Shown: piece after piece, positions 17,914 to 26,260 of the stretch
How the letters are laid out: every line of letters starts with the position of its first letter
Position numbering within the stretch: position 1 is the first letter of the stretch
IMG/VR virus record: IMGVR_UViG_3300028840_001802
Location: 1-64,000 of that record
Length of the DNA: 64,000 nt
From: a virus
Reading direction: 5' to 3' (one strand)
The notes under the pieces: model-generated
Database searches by the model: none
Seen by the model: only the letters and a program-made list of their open reading frames with translations
What the model was told of the DNA's origin: nothing
Position numbers and translations under genes: made by a program

Positions 17914-18560
17914 TCTTTGGGGACTGGGGTCCTGAGTGCGGCCTCTTCCTTATAGCGGTTCTTGCGCTCCAGGATGTACCACCCGGCGACTCCGATGAAC
18001 ACGAGGAGTGCAAACCACATGGCGTTATCGACAACCGCCTTACTCATCGCCGGGGCAATCACGCATGCGCCTGCAGCTGCTCCCAGGATCAAGCGGCCCT
18101 CTTTGGACAAGCCCATTGGGCGGCCGTACGGAGTGAACGAAAAAACGAGCAGCCCAAGGGGGAGGAGCCCCAATAGCGGGAGCCACTTCACTGAATTCAT
18201 GAACGCCTTGACCTCCTCGGCCTTGGCCTTACCCTTGGCCCAAATGGATCGGGTCTCCGTGTTGTCCTGAGCCGGCCCGATGATCGTCTCGGTTGTCTCC
18301 TCAGTCCGGCTCCGCACGACCCCATTACTGGGCGTCGACAAGAGCGCGAAGTTTGTCGGGAAGTGGACGGTCTCTGTGACGATGGTGTGCGTCTGGCGAG
18401 TCTCGGAGGCTGGGTCTTCAGATTGGGTGACTGTCTGAGTCAGGTTCGTACCCTGGCGGTCGGTACGGGCGGAGCCGGGGGATAACTTGGGTTCTGGCCG
18501 CTGGCAGCTCGTGCAGACAAGGACGATGAGGACCAGTAGATTATGCCTTAGCGTTGTCAT
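17910..18560 (-). CDS. Membrane protein of the putative lysis cluster
   Basis: I take the ATG at 18560 (216 residues), because it starts a signal-like segment (NLLVLIVLVCTSC); a longer frame begins at 18617. A Cys follows the hydrophobic stretch, but the lipobox is non-canonical. A polar Thr/Ser/Glu-rich middle (about 20-120) is probably periplasmic. Three hydrophobic segments follow (WLPLLGLLPLGLLVF, ILGAAAGACVIAPA and AMWFALLVFIGVAGWYIL). The start lies inside the end of the preceding small membrane gene, so the two are coupled. A spanin- or holin-related role is possible but not shown by any motif. Confidence 0.5.
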   Translation of the reverse strand: MTTLRHNLLVLIVLVCTSCQRPEPKLSPGSARTDRQGTNLTQTVTQSEDPASETRQTHTIVTETVHFPTNFALLSTPSNGVVRSRTEETTETIIGPAQDNTETRSIWAKGKAKAEEVKAFMNSVKWLPLLGLLPLGLLVFSFTPYGRPMGLSKEGRLILGAAAGACVIAPAMSKAVVDNAMWFALLVFIGVAGWYILERKNRYKEEAALRTPVPKE

Positions 18561-18861
18561 CAGCGTGGAGTCGTTTAGCCAGCGGGCATTTACCTGACTG
18601 AGCTTTTTCGCATTCACTTTGGGCCTCCGCGATCAGTTGTTCGAGCTCTCGCTCGCGTTTCCACCGCCCGCGCGCCCTGAAAATCTGGTAGACGGTGAAC
18701 AAAATTGTCCCTACTAAAAGGATAATCTGTAGAACGCCCTTTACAATGAGAATTGTCTGATCTGGCGCGAGCGCAGTCTGCTGAGCGGACACAGCAAGAA
18801 CCGGTGCGCTCACGATGGGCACATTCCAATTCTTCACGAATTCAACAATGTTCATGATCAT
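18541..18861 (-). CDS. Single-TM protein, candidate holin
   Basis: This 106-residue protein has one transmembrane segment (ILIVKGVLQIILLVGTILF, about residues 37-55). A strongly basic and then coiled-coil tail (RGRWKRERELEQLIAEAQ) follows, suggesting an outside N-terminus and an inside C-terminus. Two cysteines lie near the C-terminus. Unlike its neighbours it has a strong Shine-Dalgarno sequence (AAGGAGG) and its own promoter embedded in a hairpin (18868-18911), as expected for a gene that must be expressed late. Its size and topology fit a holin or inner spanin; no lysin is recognised nearby. Confidence 0.55.
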   Translation of the reverse strand: MIMNIVEFVKNWNVPIVSAPVLAVSAQQTALAPDQTILIVKGVLQIILLVGTILFTVYQIFRARGRWKRERELEQLIAEAQSECEKAQSGKCPLAKRLHADDNAKA

Positions 18862-18867
18862 ACAACT

Positions 18868-18911
18868 CCCTCCTTCCCGCCATTATACGGGGGAAGGAGG
18901 GCGGGATTCAA
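18868..18911 (-). promoter_or_regulatory. Promoter inside an RBS-sequestering inverted repeat
   Basis: On the minus strand TTGAAT (18911-18906) is followed after 18 bases by TATAAT (18887-18882). GGGAAGGAGGG (18891-18901, plus-strand reading) and CCCTCCTTCCC (18868-18878) form a perfect 11-bp inverted repeat. The -10 box lies in its loop and the Shine-Dalgarno sequence in one arm. Read-through RNA would fold and hide the ribosome-binding site. RNA started at this promoter would lack the other arm. Confidence 0.65.
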
Positions 18912-18915
18912 GGGT

Positions 18916-19383
18916 TTACGGATGGGGCAGACAGGCCTGTACGACATCCTCCACGGTGCCAGGGTCTTTACCGATATCCGTCTTCGTCAACTCCCTGATC
19001 GCCTTGGCCGCCGGTCCCGGGATCGGCAGGTCGTCGACCAGGTTGCTGTTGGCCTTGGCGTCCAGGATGATCGCCATACAAGCCAGCGCGTGCGCCTCGT
19101 GGGGCATCCCCGACTCGGGGTCTTCCTTCGCCCCATCGAGCGCCTGGAGGATGTGACGCATGGCCGCCTCCAGGTAGATGGAGTGTTTGACGTGCTTCTC
19201 GCGCCAGTTGTACGGGCCGTACTTCTTGGCCCCGAGCTCCATGACTCGGGAGCCGTAGATGATCGCCGCAGGAGGAAAGAGCCGGAGGGGCGGCTTCTTC
19301 AGCCCCTCCAGGTCCTTCGGATTGGTCGTCGTAGCCTTCGAGCTACTACCGGCAAAGGCCGGGTCGTTTTCTCCAGTCCTCAT
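18916..19383 (-). CDS. MazZ/MazG-like dATP/dGTP pyrophosphohydrolase-type protein
   Basis: This 155-residue protein matches the phage family formerly called DUF5664. It has KPPLRLFPPAAIIYGSRVME, then GAKKYGPYNWRE, then a YLEAAMRHILQALDG helix followed by DPESGMPHEAHALACMAIIL with the acidic and His residues of all-alpha NTP pyrophosphohydrolases. Relatives convert dGTP or dATP to the monophosphate, reshaping the nucleotide pool during infection. It is the last-transcribed gene of the replication block and starts 4 bases after its upstream neighbour without a Shine-Dalgarno sequence. Substrate cannot be told from sequence. Confidence 0.7.
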   Translation of the reverse strand: MRTGENDPAFAGSSSKATTTNPKDLEGLKKPPLRLFPPAAIIYGSRVMELGAKKYGPYNWREKHVKHSIYLEAAMRHILQALDGAKEDPESGMPHEAHALACMAIILDAKANSNLVDDLPIPGPAAKAIRELTKTDIGKDPGTVEDVVQACLPHP

Positions 19384-19387
19384 GGCA

Positions 19388-19876
19388 TTAGCCGTTGCGG
19401 GGCGGGGCAGCAGGCATCTTCAGGACGTTCGCCGGAGGAGGAAGAGGGGGTCCCTCTGGCAGCTTCTGTGCGGGCTGGACGGCTCCGACCTCATGGAAGA
19501 GGAGGGCCATGAGCGACGGCTGGTCGATGACGATCCGGTTGACCGGCGGGATGTCCTTTTGCGCCTTGTAGGCAGCCAGCAGTTCGCCAATCTGCTGTTC
19601 GGTGGACGCGGGTGTTTGGCGCAGGTTGACCTGCGTGATGGGGATCAGCCCCTCGATCTTGGCGTCCGGGAAAGACTCTTGGAGTTTGGCTTTCGCGAAC
19701 TCGACTGCATGCGCCGTCTGCGTCTCACTGATCTGGCGCATGTGCGTCATCGTCTTCTGCACGTCAGGATCCTTGTGGATGTCCATCAACGCTTGACGAT
19801 GCTTGTCGGACTCTCGGTACCCCGGGGGGACGTGGAGTCCCCCGGCCGTCTTAACTGTTGGTTTTTGGTCTTGCAT
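19388..19876 (-). CDS. Hypothetical protein of the replication block
   Basis: This 162-residue protein is helical in the centre (HMRQISETQTAHAVEFAKAKLQ) and Pro/Ala-rich at its C-terminus. It has no recognised motif. It sits 6 bases downstream of the HTH-phosphoesterase and 4 bases upstream of the MazZ-like gene, so it belongs to the same operon. There is no Shine-Dalgarno sequence; the leader is CAAGTAGAATCTT before ATG. Confidence 0.6.
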   Translation of the reverse strand: MQDQKPTVKTAGGLHVPPGYRESDKHRQALMDIHKDPDVQKTMTHMRQISETQTAHAVEFAKAKLQESFPDAKIEGLIPITQVNLRQTPASTEQQIGELLAAYKAQKDIPPVNRIVIDQPSLMALLFHEVGAVQPAQKLPEGPPLPPPANVLKMPAAPPRNG

Positions 19877-19882
19877 AAGATT

Positions 19883-21067
19883 CTACTTGGCTGGTGCGGT
19901 TACAGTGACTTGGGTGCGAACAGCGTCGTCCCCGGGCAGGTGCACTTGGTAGTAGCCCCGGTCGAAGAAGTTCTTGAACTCGACTTGGAAACGTGTGATC
20001 GCGCCATTGGGATCCAATTTCAGCGAGATGATGGCTCCACCGACCTCGTAGCGCAACTTTAATTTGCGGGCAAAGATCGTCTGGTCTGCCATCCCGGGAG
20101 CCATCACACAGTGACAGTTCCGCTCGATGAAGTACCCGTGGACGTGGTAGTGGCCGAGTAGGCAGACTGCGGGCTTCTCCCCGCCTTGGAACGACTCGAC
20201 CAGCTTCTGGGCCACATACGACCGAGCGTACGTCGATCCGCCGCCCGGGTGCATGACCTTCATGACGCACCCCACGTCCTCGTTGGGGAGCCGCAGGTTG
20301 ACGTCGCCCTCGACATGGCCGATGTAAGTGAGGTCATCCCGACCTGCGTCTCGCGCGATCTTCTCCATGTACGCGCCGTAGTTCCACCCCTTCTTGATCC
20401 ACCAACCTTCGTGGTCGTCGCCGGTAATGAAGTAGGTCTTGATGTTAGGTCGGCGGGGCATGAGCGCAGCAAACATCTTGGCCTGCCCGTCCGGAGTGTG
20501 GTTGACACAGTCCTGGCTGTTAATGCGCGGCAGGAACCCGTCTACAGGGTTGCCTGGCATGAACACCTGGGTGATCCCCTCCTCAGCGAAGAGGTCGTAG
20601 AGCGCGTTGCACGCGTCCTCACGGAACCCTCTGTTCCCGATGTGCGTGTCGGAGACGACGCCGAATCGGATCCACCCACCGACCCCTCTCACGAAGTCCG
20701 CCTGGATGGCCCCAGCTTCCGGCCTGGCGAGACTTAGGCACGGGCCGATCTGCTGGATCTCGTAGTCCTCCTTCAGGACGCCCAGGACGTCCTCCAGGCG
20801 TCCCACGCCCACTCCCAGGCTCTGGGCCAGCTCAGCCGGCGTACAGGGAGAGCTCTTGAGGGCCTCGTAGGCCATCAGTGCCAGCTGTTCGCTGGACAGG
20901 GCGTCCATGTCTCCCGCGTGCGCCCCCTTGAGCCGGTTCAGGTAAATCCGGGCGGTGTTCTCGGATATGCCCAGCTGTTCCCCGCACGCGCGGCGGGAGA
21001 TGTTGGGGTTCTTCTCGAATAGCTCGCGAACGCGGGCCAACGTCTCGGTATTGATTGGTTTGCTCAT
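19883..21067 (-). CDS. HTH-calcineurin-like phosphoesterase with an altered metal site
   Basis: The ATG at 21067 overlaps the polymerase stop (ATGA) and gives 394 residues. Residues 1-110 hold two winged/helix-turn-helix-like units (ISRRACGEQLGISENTARIY; CTPAELAQSLGVGVGRLEDV). The C-terminal domain is a metallophosphoesterase with SDTHIG (D140, H142), ITGDDHE (D217-E220) and LLGHYHVHG (H306, H308). The bridging-Asp motif, normally GDxxDG, reads GNPVDG here, so residue 173 is Asn, while the usual GNHE motif reads GDDHE. Mre11-like nuclease or phosphatase activity is plausible, and the swap may change metal use. A DNA-binding N-terminus next to the polymerase suggests a role in DNA repair or replication. 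Confidence 0.75.
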   Translation of the reverse strand: MSKPINTETLARVRELFEKNPNISRRACGEQLGISENTARIYLNRLKGAHAGDMDALSSEQLALMAYEALKSSPCTPAELAQSLGVGVGRLEDVLGVLKEDYEIQQIGPCLSLARPEAGAIQADFVRGVGGWIRFGVVSDTHIGNRGFREDACNALYDLFAEEGITQVFMPGNPVDGFLPRINSQDCVNHTPDGQAKMFAALMPRRPNIKTYFITGDDHEGWWIKKGWNYGAYMEKIARDAGRDDLTYIGHVEGDVNLRLPNEDVGCVMKVMHPGGGSTYARSYVAQKLVESFQGGEKPAVCLLGHYHVHGYFIERNCHCVMAPGMADQTIFARKLKLRYEVGGAIISLKLDPNGAITRFQVEFKNFFDRGYYQVHLPGDDAVRTQVTVTAPAK

Positions 21068-22896
21068 AACGGGATGTCGACGGGGGTTGGCTCTTTGACG
21101 TAGCAACTGGCAAAACCACCCTCTACAGCGAGGGGGATCCCCTCTGCCCACTCGGGCGGAGTACGAAGGATCCGCGCCATCTCAACGAGCGCCTCCATTT
21201 TGGATTTGTCGTCCTTCACCTCGACAATGACCTCATCGTGCGATGTGAAGCGGACTGGCAGACCGGCTTTCCAGCAGGCCACGGCCCTTGAAGCCATGAT
21301 ATCACGCGCCACGCGTTGCACCAAGTTCTCGGTCAAGAACCCGCCCCACACACGACTGCAGATATTGTTTCCTCGGAAGTCGCCCTTCACCTTCAACGTC
21401 TGAATTCCGGACTGGCCCGTCTTCCTGCAGTTGAAGTGGCGGAGCTTCTCACCACTCGGTAGATCCAAGACCAGCGTCTTCGACGGGGCCCGACAGGCGC
21501 GCTTGAGCGACGTGTCCAACTCAGACCACAGTGAGGTGACGCCCGGGTTGAGTGAGCGGAAAGCCTCGACGTCCGCCTTAGCGACGTCCGGGTCAAGGTC
21601 CTGGCCGCCGTAGTTCCGGTACTTGTTCGCGCCCATCCCGTAACCAAGACCGAGGACCTTGTTCTTGGTCTTCGTGTAGAGGTCCAGATTCGTCTTCTTC
21701 AGCGCACCTTCCCTGGGATCCCACTGCCCCCACTGGATGGCAAACGCCTCATACAACGGGTAGCCCTTGACCAGCATGTCCAGCAGCGCCTGGTTGCCGG
21801 TCAACCAGTGGAGCACCCGGGGCTCAATCTGCGCGTAATCAAGAATGCAAAAGACGTTGCCCGGATCGGGCGTCAGCCAATTGCGCGGCATGATCTCGAC
21901 GACCTCGTCACCGCCGACTGGGAACGCCAGCGGATCCCGGGGGAGGTTCTGGACGTTCACGCCTTGGCTCGACCAACGCCGAGTATGGGGGGCCCCACAA
22001 TAGAGGAGATCGAGCGGCATGCGCCCGTCCCTCTCACGCACTCGGCGGAGCACCGCCTGGGCCTTCTCGATAAATCCGTTGGCTGAGCGGTAAATCTGGA
22101 CAGCCGTGATGACTTCGTTGAGCGCCGGGTACTGCTTACAGAGTTCGATGCAGTCCTCGTTGTCTTTGGCCACGCTGCGCGGAGCCGGGATGCCCGACTG
22201 GACGCACCATTCCTTGAGTAGCTTAGGGCTCAGCAGCGGGCCGTCCTCGCACCAAGGGATACGTCTGCCGGCTTCCCACTTGGCCTCCTCCATCGCGCTG
22301 ATGTCCTCGTGCACGAGCTCTTGATCAACATACAACCCCTGCCGGTTCTGCCAGCGAGTCATTGCCGCAATGTCCTGCTCGACCGAAGAGAACGGGTGGT
22401 GCTTCGCGAGCTTCATCAGGCACTCCGCCGCGTCGACCGAATCGGCAAGACAGTACTCGAGGATGGCTTCCTGACGCTCCTTAGGTAGGTCCTTATAGTG
22501 GACCCCGCTCATCTCGTCGCGCAGGGTCTTGTCGACCTTGATGTTCAGGAGGGTCTTGGCCAGTCCAGCTAAATGCCTCGGGAGCTGAGCGGAGGCACCC
22601 CAGTCAAGGATGCATTTCCAGTCATTGGCTGAAGTGATCCCGAGGTGTTCCGTCCAGCCCTGGTCGAAGTTCGAGTTCGCTGCCCAGCATTGGATGTGGG
22701 GGTCTTTGCAGATCTGCTCAACCTCTGGAAGCATCTCCTCAATTGTGCCCACGGCCTGAACTCCGTCCTCGAGCCCCACGACTGAAACCATGTAAGCATA
22801 GGCGTCACGGAAGTAGTTGTCGTTGCCCTGGAGAGATGCCGAAGGCCCATCTTTTTTGTGGTAGTAAGACTCATAGTCAAGGATGTAGTTCTTCAT
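21064..22896 (-). CDS. DNA polymerase family A with 3'-5' exonuclease domain
   Basis: This 610-residue protein starts with exonuclease motif I (ILDYESYY), continues with AANSNFDQG (Exo II) and EYCLADSVDA (Exo III), and then has the polymerase motifs. Motif A is FCILDYAQIEPR (D353), motif B KTKNKVLGLGYGMGANKY and motif C SHDEVIVEV (H553-E555). All catalytic acidic residues appear present. The length is that of compact phage PolA enzymes such as T7-type, without the 5' nuclease domain. The start overlaps the primase-helicase stop at ATGA, and the stop overlaps the phosphoesterase start, so the three genes are translationally coupled. Confidence 0.92.
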   Translation of the reverse strand: MKNYILDYESYYHKKDGPSASLQGNDNYFRDAYAYMVSVVGLEDGVQAVGTIEEMLPEVEQICKDPHIQCWAANSNFDQGWTEHLGITSANDWKCILDWGASAQLPRHLAGLAKTLLNIKVDKTLRDEMSGVHYKDLPKERQEAILEYCLADSVDAAECLMKLAKHHPFSSVEQDIAAMTRWQNRQGLYVDQELVHEDISAMEEAKWEAGRRIPWCEDGPLLSPKLLKEWCVQSGIPAPRSVAKDNEDCIELCKQYPALNEVITAVQIYRSANGFIEKAQAVLRRVRERDGRMPLDLLYCGAPHTRRWSSQGVNVQNLPRDPLAFPVGGDEVVEIMPRNWLTPDPGNVFCILDYAQIEPRVLHWLTGNQALLDMLVKGYPLYEAFAIQWGQWDPREGALKKTNLDLYTKTKNKVLGLGYGMGANKYRNYGGQDLDPDVAKADVEAFRSLNPGVTSLWSELDTSLKRACRAPSKTLVLDLPSGEKLRHFNCRKTGQSGIQTLKVKGDFRGNNICSRVWGGFLTENLVQRVARDIMASRAVACWKAGLPVRFTSHDEVIVEVKDDKSKMEALVEMARILRTPPEWAEGIPLAVEGGFASCYVKEPTPVDIPL

Positions 22897-25058
22897 TTGG
22901 GCTCGGGAAGTTGTCGCTTGGAGGCAAGGAATTCGAGGTTGATTTTAAAGGTTCTGAAGCTTGCATCGAGTTGTTCGATGCCTGTGTCATTGGGGGTCCG
23001 CGCAAGGTGCTGAAGCGCCTTGTAGGTTCGTTCGCTTGTCCACTCTTTGAGGACATGCTGGTAGCCGTCGAGCGCGTCCAGTTCGTGGAGTAGCTCAGTC
23101 GGGCTCATCACTTGAATAGGCTCCGGGAGGTTGCTGGGCTTGGCATCCGCATACATCTCCTTGGCAAACAGCGCGAGAATCTCACTCATACTGGCCGACT
23201 GGTGCTGCTTCTCACTGAAGCGAACAATGCGCGAATCGTAGTAGCACTTCACGCCCATGCGGTTGTTCGCCTGGACGGCCGAGTCATCAAAAACATTCAA
23301 AAGCCACCACAAGAACGCGCCACGCTCTGCAGCTAACGTCTCCTCGCAGAACTTGTTCGACGGCCACTTCTCGCGGCGCTTCTCGATCTGAAAGAACATC
23401 ATCTTGTCAGCAAGGCCCTCGCTAAGCATGGGCAACATGCCGAGAGACTCGGGGTCGCTGTTCAGTGAACCAATGAGGCGACCGATCCAAACGATCTTGA
23501 CAGGCTTGGAGAACTTCGCATGGCTGATCTGCCCGGGCTGAGCGATGAGGTTTTTAAGCCGTACATTGAACGCGCTCTTCGCCCCCCACGTTGCCGGGCT
23601 CACCTGATCGTCGAGCACCAACGTCGGGGCCTCCAACACGTAATCGCTAAAACTGCTTGACCCGAGTAGGTAGGCATAGGGGTTCGACCACAGGCCGCCA
23701 AAGAGCGGAATGAAGAAGTGGTTAATGGCCAGGCTCTTCCCTGATTCGGTTGGGCCGCACAGAAAGATTGCTTGACCCTGGACCTGTTCGTGAGTCACCA
23801 GACCAATGTGGAATCGTCTTGTCCACGCCAGGAGATGGTCGAGGCCCTTGCCGAAAATCTGCAGGAGCTCCCAGGTGAATGGGAAGTCCTCGGGTGTCCC
23901 AGTCAACCCCTTGCCGGGGGTCGGGAACAGGAGGTCACAAGTGTTTAGGAACCGCAGCTTGCCCTGTTGGACGAGCCCCGGTGGGTAGTTGATGAACGGC
24001 GCGGCACCGATGATCGCCTGGTGGTTCTGGATGTATCCGAGCACCTGATTCATCTCACTCTCAATCTGCCCCTTACCCTTCCTCGACGATACTCCCTCGA
24101 GGGCCAGCTGTAACTTGATATCCTCCTTCTTCCGCTTCGTCCACCCCTGGCCTTCGATATTGACCCAAAAGTGGTCCGAGTCGTAGTAGAGCCCTTCCGC
24201 CGCACGCGCCAATCGGTCTTGCGTGTTCCGCTTAATGAAATCTCGGTCGAAGATCTGATCCCACTTCATGAACGGTCCATGCTTCTCTTTACCAGTGAAG
24301 CACAGCATCCCGTCGGGCTTGACCTGACACCCGTTCTGGTTGTCTGCCGTCTCGTCCCAGAAACGCACGCCCGTTGCGTCTTCAACAAACTCCCCTTGCC
24401 AGCGGTTGGGCCAGCGCCGGTTGACCTCTTCCCCGATGACTTCAAGGGGGATCGTCACGTCCTCGTATAGCGACTTATCGGTAGACGCTTCCATGTAGGA
24501 TCCCTTGACGATCTCCCCGTCGAGGGGCTTTCCGGTCACTTCGTACCAATCGACTCCATTCGACCAGCGCATCTTGGGGTCGTAGGTGCCCTTGTCGAGC
24601 CCGGGCAACCACTTCTCCAGTTGGAGGCGGCTGCCGAGCCGGCGGAGGAAGACCGCAGCGAACTGGGTATTTCGGAACAGCACCTCTTCAGGAAACACCC
24701 ATACGAGTCGCACGTTGCCGCTCAGGCTCTGCTCAAAGAAGGTGGGGTGGATTCCCTCAGGCATCTCCTTAAGCCGCTCCTGGAAGGCCTCCCATGAATA
24801 CCTGGCGTCGAAGTCTGCTGCGAACGCCCGGCCGCCGTATGCAGGATTCTCGTCAGAGATAATCTGGCTGGGGGTCACTCCCCGGAAAGTACAGTAGATG
24901 TTCCAGTCAAGTTTTGGTTGGCGCAGATTGGATTTGCGCGTCTCCTTAGTGAGTCCGCGAAGCCTCTCTACCGCTCCGGGCTCGGGCTCCCACTCCCAAG
25001 GATAACCTTCAGTGGGTTCAGTATCCGTAAGATTTCGGGTCACAAACAGTTTTAGCAT
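22893..25058 (-). CDS. Primase (AEP-like)-SF3-type helicase fusion
   Basis: I take the ATG at 25058 (MLKLFVTRN, 721 residues); a longer frame has a Gly/Pro-rich extension that looks untranslated. The N-terminal third resembles an archaeo-eukaryotic primase: FAADFDARY places D82 and D84 in the catalytic DxD, followed by SLSGNVRLVWVF. The C-terminal half has Walker A GPTESGKS (435-442), Walker B LVLDD (480-484) and a phage D5/SF3-like arrangement ending in GLADKMMFFQIEKR. It would prime and unwind DNA for the adjacent PolA. There is no Shine-Dalgarno sequence. Confidence 0.8.
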   Translation of the reverse strand: MLKLFVTRNLTDTEPTEGYPWEWEPEPGAVERLRGLTKETRKSNLRQPKLDWNIYCTFRGVTPSQIISDENPAYGGRAFAADFDARYSWEAFQERLKEMPEGIHPTFFEQSLSGNVRLVWVFPEEVLFRNTQFAAVFLRRLGSRLQLEKWLPGLDKGTYDPKMRWSNGVDWYEVTGKPLDGEIVKGSYMEASTDKSLYEDVTIPLEVIGEEVNRRWPNRWQGEFVEDATGVRFWDETADNQNGCQVKPDGMLCFTGKEKHGPFMKWDQIFDRDFIKRNTQDRLARAAEGLYYDSDHFWVNIEGQGWTKRKKEDIKLQLALEGVSSRKGKGQIESEMNQVLGYIQNHQAIIGAAPFINYPPGLVQQGKLRFLNTCDLLFPTPGKGLTGTPEDFPFTWELLQIFGKGLDHLLAWTRRFHIGLVTHEQVQGQAIFLCGPTESGKSLAINHFFIPLFGGLWSNPYAYLLGSSSFSDYVLEAPTLVLDDQVSPATWGAKSAFNVRLKNLIAQPGQISHAKFSKPVKIVWIGRLIGSLNSDPESLGMLPMLSEGLADKMMFFQIEKRREKWPSNKFCEETLAAERGAFLWWLLNVFDDSAVQANNRMGVKCYYDSRIVRFSEKQHQSASMSEILALFAKEMYADAKPSNLPEPIQVMSPTELLHELDALDGYQHVLKEWTSERTYKALQHLARTPNDTGIEQLDASFRTFKINLEFLASKRQLPEPK

Positions 25059-25119
25059 ATCGGCACAAGCGGGGAAAGGGGAGGAACCGGAACCTACCCG
25101 GCCCCTCCCCGGGGTTAGG

Positions 25120-26214
25120 TTATTCCGAAGCAGCGGCGGGCGCTCCGCCACTGATCATCGGGTGGATGTCGTCGCAATAATCCCGGGCATCGGGGCCGAT
25201 GGGCTCGCGGCGGCATAGCGCATCAGGCGACCAGACCTGGAAGTTCCCTCGCGATTTGCGCGTGAGCTTCCACGTCCAGAAGTACTTCCAGAGGATCGTC
25301 TTCTTGACGATCACCCCGTGTTCGTCCTTCACCGGGTTGTTCTCCTCGTCGAGCACGGGCTCCGTGAGGAGATTCCGGGTCGCTGAGATGATCGCCTGGG
25401 AGAAGTCCTTATAGGCCCCACCGTTGGCCCAATACTTCGCCGGGGCGTAGAGCTTACCGTCGAGCTCCGTGTCAAAGAACGAGCTGTCGGCGAACTTCTC
25501 GGGGAGGTTGTCTGGCTTCTCCACCAGCAGATTATGGATAGCCCCAGCACGCCATTTGCCGGGCCCGTAGCCGACGGTCCCACCGACTTCCATGAGCGCC
25601 GCCTTCGAGTAGACCATCTCCGGCATTGCCCCGTCATCCTGCTCCTCCTGAGTCAGGGTCTCACGGTAGAACTTGACGAGGTGCAGCGGGATCACCCGCA
25701 ACGTCAGGAACGCGTTCTTGTCGGACAGGTCCTGCGGAGGGTACGCGAGCACATCCCCACCCAGGATCACCGACCCGACCGAGAACTCCGCGCTCAGCTT
25801 CCCGGAACCTTGGACAACCTTCAGCTCGGGGAACTTGATGTCTTCAAGGTCGAAGTCTCCGACGATAGCCCCGCCGGAAGACGTGTAGAGTGCCTGGCCA
25901 AGCGGCGAGGACAGGGAGGAAACCCCCCGGGTGGCGACCGCTGTGGTCTTCTCCGGCTCTTCCTCGACCGACGCACGAACCGGCGGAGCCGGTGCTTGTG
26001 GCTTCATAGGAGGCGGCGGAGCCGGTTGGGCCGGGTCGGGCTGACCCGCGTCAATGACCGTCTGGCGAGCCATCGCGTCGGTCTCTTCAGCGGTCATAGG
26101 ACGCGCCTGCGCGATCTGCTCAGCCACGCCGGGCTGCTTAGAGGTGGTCGGTTGGGATTCCTCCGACGTAGGGGTCGGAGCCGCTTTTGGTGCTACTTTT
26201 CTACGTATTGCCAT
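25120..26214 (-). CDS. Hypothetical replication-module protein, possible ssDNA-binding protein
   Basis: This 364-residue protein has a disordered Pro/Ala/Gln-rich N-terminus (1-105) and a compact beta-rich region (about 115-345) with KFPELKVVQGSGKLS and LWKYFWTWKLTRKSRGNF. I recognise no family. Its place between a primase-helicase and a Cas4/RecB-like nuclease is where phages often keep a single-strand-binding or annealing protein, so that is a guess from context only. Its leader holds five tandem CCAAAAA units (26222-26256) and no Shine-Dalgarno sequence. Confidence 0.5.
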   Translation of the reverse strand: MAIRRKVAPKAAPTPTSEESQPTTSKQPGVAEQIAQARPMTAEETDAMARQTVIDAGQPDPAQPAPPPPMKPQAPAPPVRASVEEEPEKTTAVATRGVSSLSSPLGQALYTSSGGAIVGDFDLEDIKFPELKVVQGSGKLSAEFSVGSVILGGDVLAYPPQDLSDKNAFLTLRVIPLHLVKFYRETLTQEEQDDGAMPEMVYSKAALMEVGGTVGYGPGKWRAGAIHNLLVEKPDNLPEKFADSSFFDTELDGKLYAPAKYWANGGAYKDFSQAIISATRNLLTEPVLDEENNPVKDEHGVIVKKTILWKYFWTWKLTRKSRGNFQVWSPDALCRREPIGPDARDYCDDIHPMISGGAPAAASE

Positions 26215-26221
26215 AACTCAG

Positions 26222-26256
26222 TTTTTGGTTTTTGGTTTTTGGTTTTTGGTTTTTGG
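26222..26256 (-). repeat. Five tandem TTTTTGG heptamers in a 5' leader
   Basis: The plus strand reads TTTTTGG five times in a row between two minus-strand genes; the mRNA sense is CCAAAAA repeated. The array ends 8 bases upstream of the ATG at 26214. It could act as an unstructured A/C-rich ribosome landing site in the absence of a Shine-Dalgarno sequence, and its copy number could vary by slippage. Confidence 0.85.
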
Positions 26257-26260
26257 GTGG

